Shown here piece after piece: positions 54,538 through 64,000 of a stretch of DNA of 64,000 nt. The stretch's first letter is position 1. The number at the start of each line of letters is the position of its first letter. The stretch lies in the NCBI GenBank assembly GCA_036250225.1, contig JAPZLL010000003.1, positions 1,364,001 through 1,428,000 on the forward strand. The letters run 5' to 3'. The notes beneath the pieces are model-generated. The model saw nothing but the letters and a program-made list of their open reading frames with translations, did not search any database and was not told the DNA's origin. This DNA comes from Cercophora sp. LCS_1 (lineage: Eukaryota; Ascomycota; Sordariomycetes; Sordariales; Lasiosphaeriaceae). A program made the translations under genes and the position numbers.

Positions 54538-56348
54538 ATGGCCGCTGTGTCCCAAACCATGACGACCCTAACGCCTCCTTCTCATTCTCACGAAGCAGAC
54601 TATTCGTGGGATATTCCAGTTTCGGGACATCCAGAGGTAGGAGATCTGCCTCGGCGGGCCTTTCTTTACTGCCACACCTGCCGCGGGAACACCACCCCCA
54701 CCACGACAGCTCAATACTGACTTTTTTGTAGAAGCCTCTCCGAGACAGCGGCCATCCTGCGCACGAAGACAATCTGTACTCGTCGAATCGGTCACCGTTG
54801 CCCTCGCAAAATGGTTCCGCGGCAATTGGTAACTCATCGAGCCTAGATTCAATTTCGAGGAAATACAGCAACGGCGAACAAGGGTTTGACATGAAGGCCA
54901 GGGTCAACGAGCCAACCTATATCTCAGCACACCCCCACAAAGACCTTCGTGCCCGCGGGGGCAAAGAAAATGGCAGCCCGGCCGATAGCCTGCTGGACCT
55001 CTACGACGGTGCCAAGGATGAGAAGTCAAAGGGCGCGCTCAAGAAGACAGCAGATGAAGCGTATGGCGACTCGGAACGCGACGACAACTCGAAATGGATT
55101 CATCGCGACAAGCTTGCCAGAATCGAGAACGAGGAGCTGCAGGCTGCTGGCATTTTCCTCCCGAGGCCACGGGAGAGGGATAGTACGCGATCAAAGAGTC
55201 AAAACAGGGCGAAACGGGACCCCAGCCAGGATAAAGCAAATGCGCAAGGAAAAGCGATCGGTGGCGCCGAGCAAACTGCATCGAGATCTAGGAAGAATTC
55301 AACAGCGGTAGCGGGCGACTCGAAGACGCTGGAAGCTCCGCTGACCCCAGGCTGGGACCTACGATTGCCCGACGAAATTGCGGAAGAAGGCGACGGATAC
55401 TGGATCCCCGGTGGCGGTGGCAGGGGTTCGCGAATTCCTGTCGCGAAAGTCAGCCCCGCCCCAATTCCAAGTGAGCACATCGAAAGGGACACTCTTATGA
55501 TCCGGAAACGAGACAGTAGCCCTGACGATGACACGATACACTACCCAAAACCGAGGACGAGGAGCGGCAGCACCGGGAATGCCCTGGCTAGGACACCGAC
55601 GAACGGAACTATTTCGCTCGCCGCTCCACCGCAGGGTACCAAGCCCGTCTCTCCTAAAAAGCCGGCAGCCGCGACAGGCGCAAGGAAAACCTCGGCCGCG
55701 AAACCGGCAAATGGCGCTGCAGGGAGACCGAAAACTCGGGGTGGACCAAGCAAGGACTCGACAAGCAGTGGAGGGGGAACGACACGTCCATCAACGCGCT
55801 CCGGGGAACGCGAACTGTCCATCGGGTCGAGCAAACAGATGGAGGGTGAGCCTCCATGGATGGTCTCAGCATATCGCCCCGACCCTCGTCTGCCGCCAGA
55901 CCAACAACTCCTTCCCACCGTGGCCAAGAGATTGCAACAGGAGAAGTGGGAGCGGGAGGGCAAGTTTGGAAATGTTTACGATAAGGAGTTTAGGCCGCTC
56001 ACAGACGAAGGCTTTCTTAAGCCCCCCGAGCAAGAGTCGGTGGCGGACAAGGACGAGCAGCACGACGACCAGAATGAAAGGGATGAGAAGGATGTCCATG
56101 ACAGTGATTGGCCTCTCAGGACGGAGTCCAAGAACGGAAACCGCCCGGGAAGGATCAACTCGTACTCGACGATGCCGAAGATATCGGACAAGTCCAACAT
56201 GAGCCCTCTTCCCAGCCCTCGATCACCAACCCCCGCTCCCCAGCCCAAGCCCGCTCCCCAGCCTGCGCCTGCGCCTGTGGTTAGAGTACCAGAGCCACCT
56301 GAGGAGCAGCAGAAGAAGAGCGGCTGTGGATGTTGCATCGTCATGTGA
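54538..56348 (+). CDS. TeaR/Mod5-like prenylated cell-polarity protein
   Basis: A fungal protein expected to sit at the growing tip membrane and recruit the cell-end marker TeaA/Tea1. Exons are 54538-54636 and 54732-56348 (intron 95 nt); 571 aa. It is almost entirely disordered and Ser/Pro/Arg/Lys-rich. Conserved-looking islands are YSWDIPVSGHPE near the start, KWIHRDKLARIENEELQAAG, TPGWDLRLPDEIAEEGDGYW and EPPWMVSAYRPDPRLPPDQQ with LLPTVAKRLQQEKWE after it. The end is KKSGCGCCIVM, a C-terminal CaaX box (CIVM) with upstream cysteines suited to prenylation plus palmitoylation. The assignment depends on this CaaX and the island order; no enzymatic domain exists. An overlapping short upstream frame starts at 54533, five bases before the main ATG. 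Confidence 0.72.
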
Positions 56349-59300
56349 TCATCGTCTGCCCAGTTGGTAGCGGCGTAGCATGGTTGAACCCGGACCGATA
56401 CCCCTACACCTGTCCGGGGGCATGATCGACCGCCCGCCTCTTTGGCTGAGCCCGCCATAGTTTTGCCTCGATACGAGACCCTCAATCCGACTTACGACGA
56501 AACGATTTCCTTTGCCCCATCCTGTTTCGATTCAAGGCGCACCGAGCTCTTGTACTTATCGCCCACTCATACAACCCTTTCTGTCCATATCCGGCGCTTT
56601 CGGTGGTTTCTTTTGTTCTTTTTACTCGTCGACTTCTTTGGACCTCTATTCTTTCCCTTGGAGGTATCCAGTATAGAGCGTGGGTAGTCGAAAGGTCCCG
56701 CAAGTTCTTGGAGGCCAGGAGCCACATGTTGTTCTATATTTTTATTCTGGGAGGGGCGCGGGTTTTCTGAATTCCGGGTTGTACTTTTGAACCCGCAGTC
56801 TTGCATTTTCTAACTGTGTGTATTCATGCTACTTTGCATACGGCCCGTTTTATCTCTGCTGCGGCGGGCCGACGGCCAATACCATATGGGGCGCGCGAAT
56901 AGGCAGTTTGCGGCAGTTACCGTTTGGAAAAGGAGAGAGGGGATGAAAGCAGAGAAACACAAAACTCTCAAGAGTTAGTTAGAGAAAGACAAAGAAGTTT
57001 TCGACCTCGAACCTCCATGGGCGGCGCCTTCTTTTTTTTCTTCGTGGCGTTGTTGTCCATTTTCTTTCCCCTTTATTTGTTGACTGCCGTGGGTGTTGTT
57101 AGGCAATGTCAACATGACTGTAGTCGGTCCGTCGCCTACGTTTCCTTTGACACTGAGTCCTTGTATGTTTATTGTTTCCGTTACCGACTTGGAAGGCGTC
57201 TGGTTGCTCGGAGCGAGGGTGTAGCCCGGCAAGTCGTCGCGCATTTTGTTTGGCACGGTTTTTGACTGGTGGTTTATGCGGGGTATGGAGATGAGGAAGG
57301 GGTTGTGATAGTTGTGAGGGAGTGCGAGTGCGAGTCGATGTAGAAGTGGAATGAACAAAGATCTGATCTAATACCCGTGTTTCGGATGTCTACCCCTTTT
57401 TCGTGCTCGCTGGATAATGTTTACTTGTTCTCTTGGCTTGGCTGTGGGTCTGCGTGGTTACCTTGGCTGTTCTAAAGGACCTTGGGATAAAGTGGTGGTC
57501 AGCAAGACTCTACGCCTGCGTGCTTGACTGCTTGCTTGCTTGCTTGCTTGCTTGGAGCATGTTGTGTCCGTTTCGCAGTTTATGCGCTTCGATGTTACCG
57601 AGCGCACACCTACCGCGTCGAACCTAGAGCAATACGAGTTCTTCCAAGGCTGTTCCCCGTGACCCTGTATCAGGGGGTTGTTCTGAACTGTCCCGTTTGA
57701 CGGTTATCATCCGATTAACGGGAGATGATGGGCTTACGCCACGTTCGATAACGGGGTGGCGCTCCTACGCAATAATTCGGACCTTGCCTGCCTCAAGCAA
57801 CCCATAGACAGCCATCCGTAACCTGCAGAGCAACGTGGCACCTCCAATCCCACAGATGATGAAGAGCCGCACGGATCCTTTGAACCGCGTGAGCGATTTT
57901 GCTGCGCCCTCAAGTTCGACGAGGATACAAAGAGGATACTTCCGCAGATCCGACATCGCCTGGACGGGTCTATGTATGCAGCCCTCGACGGCACGGCGTC
58001 TCGCTTGGTGCTTATGATCGAGGTTTGTTTGGTCATCTGGGATGACGCAGTTCCCGATCATGGAAGGAGGTGGACGTTGGGTCTCATACAGCAAGACTGC
58101 CCAAGCGGAGTTTCCTCGGCAGCCATGGCGTCTCGAGATCTTGGTCTCTGGAGGACATCGACCGACCCTCTGGAGAGGAATAGAACAAAAAGGGCACTGA
58201 TCGGCGGTTAGATGGCGGGTCGACTGCAGCGATGCTCTGACAGAGAGCGGTTGACGGTAAGGGTAGTCACCTGGTACACGGGGGAGCCGCGCGGACGTGG
58301 ACACCAAGAGAGGAACGACAGACTGGCACTGGAGTGAATTGGCTAGCGGCAGTGGGGAGCGGATGGAAAGCCCGCTGGCGACTCAGCAAGGACGTGATTG
58401 CATCGAAATATCTGGCTGACGCCGCCATGAGTTGTTGTGGGCGGGCATGTGCGGCAGCCGAGCCAAGCAGAAGAGAGGGCAGCTGGGTGGATATAAGTCG
58501 GATCGAGATCCTGAGAACGGCTCAGCAGAGGTTGATCTCGATGGCAGTCGACACGCGTCCTCATTCGTTCAGGGACCTCGGTTCCTGTCGATTACTCTGC
58601 AAAAGGTGGTCAAGGGACAACGAGACGCTGATCGGAAGCGATGGGCGCACCCATGTTCCGAAGTCATTGGGTCGCCTTCTCGAAGTGGATGCGTGTTGAG
58701 CGTCGATCATCGCCAATGCGAAGCATATGCTTCAGCTGCAGTGGTTGAAAGTGTGATACTATATGAGGCTGATACGTGCCTAATTGTTTCGAGGAACGTA
58801 AAAAATAACGTCCACACCTCCCAGCAAGATAACAAGAAGTCTTGCCCACCCGCAGCGACAACAATTGGATGTGGTTGGCCCGGTGTTTTGTCCCCGAGGT
58901 GTTGCCAAACTGTGGTCAGGTTGGCCACCTCCTGCAGGGAGCCGCCGAGGTGTGAAAGGCTCATGCCGAGAAGCGCATTGTCAGCGAGCTTCTCTGTCGA
59001 AGGGGCTTTTTCGGTGCAACCTCACAACAACCCCGAACGTTTAAGGCCGACAAACAAAGGTGCGGCCAACTAGGGCCGAGACATGTGCCCTCTGGTGCGG
59101 TCGGCAAGCGGCAGAGGAGGGGGATCGAGATTGGGAGAATGCCATGCGCCCGGTATGGGGAAAGTTGGAACCTAAAGACGGGAGAGCTGGCAGAGGGGCT
59201 AATGGTTGCCACTCGATAGGACAATTGTCGCCGGTCATCTCGTCTCTGGTGGTTCATCGCGCCGGACGGCTTTGTCACTGATTGAGATGTTATTCATCCC

Positions 59301-60633
59301 GAGAGAAAGCTAGGGCAAAAAACTCCGTCCCGTCAAAAACCCTACGGAGAGGGGTCCTGATGAAGCTGGTGAGACAAGTCTTGTTCCGTGTCCAGAGGAG
59401 AATGTCCCCAGGGGTATCAATGACCCACTGTTTTTATTGCGGGACATGAGGGGTCTGGGTCCTCCCATCGAACACTTTGCTTGAAATCGAATGTCTTGGG
59501 GGTGCCTTTTTGCATCTTTCGAGTTTCCGTCTTTGAAACCCAAGCAACGCTGTCCCAGGACCCCATGCCGTTTGCGCTCTCCACTTGTTCCCATTGTTCC
59601 GGGACACTCGGTGATCAGCAACGGACATTTTAGAGAGCCTCCCGTGAAAAGACTTCAGCACAGGTCTTCCAGGACCTGCTCTTCATCACTACGTACGGTC
59701 CTCTTATGTGACGCCGAGAGGCCTGGCCCGGTAAGAGAACGTCCCCAGCAGAACGAACAAGCGCGTAGGAGAAATTATGTCAGAGGTTCGTGGATGAAGC
59801 CTGGGCTTGTGACTCGCCTGAGAAATGTGGGGCAAAAGAATCTGGATCGGGCTTTGCGTGCGGAATCAGTGTTCTGGACTGCAGATCCAAAAATTGCACT
59901 AATCGAGGCCTGGCTTCCTCCAAATGAATAAACAGAAGACGAATACCGAGACGACGGGCAAAATTCACCCGTTGTTGCATGACTGATTACAACCCCCTTG
60001 GCTGCTACCTCCATTGGATGCTGATGAGATCCCGATTCCGAGGCAGGGTGAGCTGATCCCCGAGGCGGCGTTCGGTATGTTGACTCAAGAGCCTCATTTG
60101 GAACGCCTAAGTTCTGTCAGGAGCGAGTTCTCGGCATGGACCTAAAAAGCTTTGATTGCTGTTTTCTGCATTCATTGGGCGAATTGTGGAGTTCGACTTG
60201 GAACAAGCCGCCTCGATTTCGTTGTCTTGGGGGTGGGGTGTGAATGGGGCGTCATGTCCGCTAAGTGCATATTACGTTTTTGTAACGACTTGAACTGTAC
60301 CTTGGCACGACCTCGGACTCCACTGACCCACCCCTGCGCCGGTCGCAACAGTGCATCCCGCCAGGAAGCAGTGACGCCGAGTACAAAAAAAGTCCTGAAT
60401 CTGGGCCCGGGCAGTGCGGTTGTCGTCAGAGCTACCCACCTGCCACTCCTTCAAATAAGACGGGGCCCCAGCGACCCTCCCCCAAACCCACACTTCTCTA
60501 GTCTTCATATCTAAACAGATGACAACGGACAATACGATATAACTCGGAACAGATGCTTCCTCGCTGCTAGCACTACCACACAACAACAACACACCAACAC
60601 TAGACCACGGTTTTTGCCTGCCTGCAGTCAACC
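56349..60633. other. Gene-poor region of 4.3 kb
   Basis: Contains the 3' region of the TeaR-like gene and the promoter of the small CxxC protein. A TTGC/CTTG microsatellite lies near 57530-57554. A minus-strand ATG frame at 57765-57957 (64 codons with one hydrophobic segment) is not supported further. No RNA gene or transposon is recognised. Confidence 0.45.
57530..57554. repeat. CTTG tetranucleotide microsatellite
   Basis: About six consecutive copies of the TTGC/CTTG unit in the gene-poor region. It is the longest perfect simple repeat above mononucleotides that I noticed in the window. Confidence 0.8.
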
Positions 60634-60930
60634 ATGTCTTCGTACCGACCAAGACCCAAGACACCCTACCTCAGCTCACTCTCCTCGTCCTCTTCCTACT
60701 CGGCATCCGACTCAGATCTTTCTACCAGCTCATCCTCGCGATCATCTGTCCGGCACAGCATGGACTCATCACAACGCCCACCCATCCAAGTCCAGGTGAT
60801 TCGCTGCCTGCGATGTGCCCGGGCCGAAGAGATCACCTCCACCGACGACCCTAGCTCCATGGGCATGGTTCAGATTGGGACGAATATCTATTATTGCAGA
60901 CGATGCGCAAAGATGGTCGGCTACAAATGA
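60634..60930 (+). CDS. Small protein with paired CxxC motifs (zinc-ribbon-like)
   Basis: Function unknown. A single-exon frame of 98 aa with a good start context (CAACCATGTC). The first half is very Ser-rich and probably disordered. The second half is compact: IQVQVIRCLRCARAEEITST, a short linker with SSMGMVQIGTNIYYCRRCAK, and the end MVGYK. The two CxxC pairs (CLRC and CRRC) about 40 residues apart would bind one zinc ion as a ribbon. It reads like a conserved lineage-specific fungal protein rather than a random frame, because its codon and residue patterns are orderly and the C-terminus ends cleanly after the second pair. Partners cannot be inferred, as the flanks are empty. Confidence 0.65.
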   Translation: MSSYRPRPKTPYLSSLSSSSSYSASDSDLSTSSSSRSSVRHSMDSSQRPPIQVQVIRCLRCARAEEITSTDDPSSMGMVQIGTNIYYCRRCAKMVGYK

Positions 60931-63900
60931 ATCACTGTCGACAGCGAGTGGGAGAAACAGCAACACGGATACCACCGAGCAAGCCCCGAAACCACCGGCG
61001 CTACCATATATCCAAGGATGGACCGGGCCTTCCGCACGTCACATGTAGGCCGCGTCCGCAACACAGCCCGTCGGATCCGACCCACCCATCAGCCCGGAAA
61101 CTCCGGTACTCTATCAGAGCGTTTGAGCCTACAACCCACCCTAGGCTTTGCGTGCTCGAAGGGTTGCAACATGGTTATCGACTCGGACCACCCGTCAATA
61201 CTGGCTCAGTGTCTTTGATGCGCCATGCATTGCTTATTCCCGGACCCGGGACCTGACGATCGCCGACAACTGACCACACACCTGTCGTCAACGGTCGTGG
61301 TCACACAGCCTGCGCCATCAGCAGCCACTACACACCATGTGTGTGTCACCTTCCATCAGCCGTATTCGCGGATGCTATTCTAGGCCACCACTGGACTCCT
61401 GGGTGCAATGGTGTCGCAGCCGACCATTTTGTGTGTTTGCACTGTCATTTCGAACGAATGACCCGTTTTGACGACGGACAATTCCGGCCAAGACGACATA
61501 CTGCCACTATTTGGGGGATGAACGACTCCCGCATCGCCTGCTGGGCGTCTCAAACGCTTCTATTTTCCCTCCCAAACCTGCCCGATCTGGTGTTTGAGCG
61601 TCCATCACAAAGGTCCGGTCTAGACTGCATCAGCAAGGGTCCGGATCCGTTCCGAAATCATGCAAATACGCGGCAGCCCTTAATCATCAACCTGCATCAT
61701 TTTCCTGACAGCAAACGCACATGTCGGTGGGGCGCCGAGACGTCATTGGACACTTGATCCTTCCCACGGATGAAGTTCCAGCCTCTCTTGGCACCGTTGT
61801 CCAACCCCGGTCTTTGAAGTAAAGCCGCTGACGTCGACCTGCTTCAACACGATGGCTCCATTTGATGGGGAAGCGGGACTGTCCAGCAGCGAGTTGTCTC
61901 CTTTTTTGTCTTGGTGTTTGAATCTTACGAGGGATATTTATTTACCATCATTCAGATGGATCATTTTTTTTGGACGTCATTTAGGATTTGCTTCTCAGCG
62001 CGGCGCTGGGGTCTTGGGTAACCTGGGAATGGCATTTTTGGATATTGGGTTTTGATGCTGTTGGGCGTTTGAGCACCAATTGTATGAATGGGGCGCAACT
62101 GAGGCTACGAAATGGAGTGTTGCGGTGACGGCACCGCATAGGTAGTAGCATTTCCATCCACAAACGACTTCTCAATGAGCAAATCTTCTCACCCACATTG
62201 TGCATGGCCAAATCCCCCGCCCTCCAGCTTGCTCTCGCCGTGGCGTTGCTTTCATATTGCAGGCTCTTGGTCTCGTGTCCTGTGCGCGCATGCAATAACC
62301 CGAAACTATTGGAGCTCCAGGTCTGCAGCCATGCGGGCATCAGCTCGTGAACGAGCAGGAGCTCCTGCATTCCTCCCCCCAAAAGCTACGTGGTTCAACG
62401 AGGGCCCGAGAGCAAGTATCGTCGGAGAATAAAACTAGATTGACGCAGTGCGGCATACCGACACGGGACACAACCAAAGGCTGGTTCTCAATGTTGGGGT
62501 CGGAATCCCTAACACTCGGCACTCTTTGCTCATGAATTCGTCGGCCATGCATTGGGATACGGCCGGGAAGCGGCAAGATAGCCGAACCACATACTAGTTA
62601 GTATCATGAACAACCCAATATAAGTAAGAATAATATTATGATCCAATGCATCCGTCCAGGAGAAAGGACCTCTCCTTGGACCGTGTTCCGCTGGCCGCTA
62701 TTCGCTGGCTGCGGCAGGCTACGTGGAGCACTGCGATCATGCATCTCAATCGACTTGGTGTGATCATATCATGATCATGAAGGTGAGGCGGTGAAGCAAC
62801 TACTGGGTTACGTGCAGGAGTCTGTCGGTTGATGTGCGGCCGGTTCTTGACCTGCATGATATGAACGAGGGCCGAATTGGGTGAGTCTGGGCGGTTCTCA
62901 GGGACGGGTTTGGAGAGGCTCAGCGTCCGGGGATTATACACCAGCGGTGCACCGAGATAGTTCGCCGGAATGGTACGCCCCTGCTCCAGCCAGGCCCAAT
63001 CCTCCCAAGTGCCTTACTGTGATTGGGATTGATGTCTACGTAGAGAGAGGGGCATGCGCAAAAAAGTACAGATCAATGTGTGCACAGCCTCATATCTGCC
63101 GTTGGTTCTGTATCTGGTTGTTATCGTCGTCGATCCTCAAGGGCTCTCTTACATGTAGTTGGCTGGGCAAAGGGCGAGGCGCAGCCGGCCAAAGCAGACC
63201 AGACGCCTTACGTCGAACGATGCTTGAGTGATGCCAAACTGAACACTTGGGTAGTCACATAGTCTGCCCAACCTCCAATAGGTCGTTTCGTTTCCTCTCT
63301 TTGGGGTCTATCGGACTGCCGATCCAGGGTCCTGATACGAAATGCAGGGCGACATCATCGTTCCTGATAAGAAGGCAGGGCAAGCAGGGAAGGTAGCCCC
63401 GCACCGATTGTCACAGGGATTCCGAGGGTCTAAGGGACTTTTTCTGTTTGCGTCAGAGCTGGGGATCATGAAGAGAATTTAGTGTTGTATTTTTTTTTTC
63501 TTGCCTCTACAGTCAAAGCGAGAGATCTCACTTTACTCGGCCCGTGATTTACCGGCCGCGGAGATATCGCAAGCATCTGGCGCCAAGGCAAAGCCCAGGC
63601 ACCCAGGACTCAACGGAGGCTCTGGGCACTTGCGGGGACTGCTGCACCTGTAATGGAAACTGTCATGTCCAATATGTATGTGGTAATACCCAGGTTGAAT
63701 TCCCCTACAATGTGTAACGAGAACAACTCATTATCTCGTTATTGAGAAGTCCTAGATTCGATGCCACCGCGAAAAGCCAACCGCGCGGCCTGCTGGGTGA
63801 GGGACATGACGTACTGACGCAACCTATCTGGTGTGCCCGCCGGAGCTTCAGGACGCGACACAACGCAGTACGGGGTAAAACGACTGAGATAAGGCAGGAA

Positions 63901-64000
63901 GAACGGAACGGCGGGCAGCCGAACACAAGCGCGGCGGCATTCGCGTCATTCCCGAGCGGCACCTGGACAAGTCGGTTGAGTCTGACGCCCACCTCAGCTT
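60931..64000. other. Intergenic / window edge, no supported gene
   Basis: About 3 kb after the small CxxC gene. Short frames overlap on both strands without family resemblance. A perfect 12-bp palindrome (TCATGATCATGA) is at 62769-62780. A gene beginning or ending beyond the right edge cannot be excluded. Confidence 0.45.

Noticed and set aside
57765..58307. 180-codon minus-strand frame with a hydrophobic C-terminal segment
   Set aside because: No family, no good start context and no supporting splice structure. One hydrophobic stretch is not enough.
62769..62780. Perfect 12-bp palindrome TCATGATCATGA
   Set aside because: Short palindromes of this size are expected by chance in 64 kb, and no gene or second copy is nearby.
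1..64000. tRNA, 5S rRNA, U6 RNA, CRISPR array, transposon or biosynthetic cluster
   Set aside because: I looked for T-loop/B-box signatures, 5S and U6 core sequences, spaced direct repeats, transposase-like frames and terminal repeats, and saw none that held up. CRISPR is not expected in a fungus.

Overview
The window looks like euchromatic chromosomal DNA of a filamentous ascomycete, most likely a Sordariomycete. The genes carry short introns (about 47-95 nt) with fungal GTRNGT donors and CTRAC-type branch sites. The protein set is typical of that group: a PFF1-type vacuolar membrane protease, a TeaR-like CaaX protein and a PRR-like kinase. I see no tRNA, rRNA, CRISPR array, transposon or secondary-metabolite cluster. 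Gene models below were built by hand by joining reading frames across splice sites; exon lengths sum to a multiple of three in every case. Several open frames in the window begin at TTG or GTG, so I moved starts to the first plausible ATG.

Left part (1-25 kb, dense). In order: acetoacetyl-CoA synthetase (+), the APC/C TPR subunit Cut9/Apc6 (-), a secreted alkaline phosphatase (-), the branchpoint-bridging protein BBP/SF1 (+), a vacuolar M28 membrane protease (+), a small secreted cysteine protein (+), Mediator Med11 (-), TFIID TAF5 (+) and the retromer sorting nexin Vps5 (+). Med11 and TAF5 are head to head over about 570 bp, so two Pol II pre-initiation components share one promoter region. 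Alkaline phosphatase and BBP also share a divergent promoter, with a TATA box and two CACGTG boxes.

Middle (25-45 kb): mitochondrial ribosomal protein bL31m (-), a flavin-reductase-like protein (+), FKBP12 (-), Hsp90 (+), a serine/threonine kinase (-), a sterol O-acyltransferase of the MBOAT family (+) and a J-domain protein (-). Intergenic stretches are longer here (1-2.7 kb).

Right part (45-64 kb, sparse). Only three loci can be supported: a metallophosphoesterase gene that is intact except for one in-frame TAG at a position where its family has Trp, a TeaR/Mod5-like prenylated polarity protein, and a 98-residue protein with two CxxC pairs. The rest shows no convincing coding sequence.

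Most genes are unrelated housekeeping genes and do not form a pathway cluster. The most interesting points are regulatory. The KH-domain intron of the BBP gene carries five CTAAC motifs, including a perfect TACTAAC, and an internal AG|GT zero-length-exon site. TAF5 has a possible second N-terminus inside a 601-nt first intron. The phosphoesterase is broken by a single nonsense codon.
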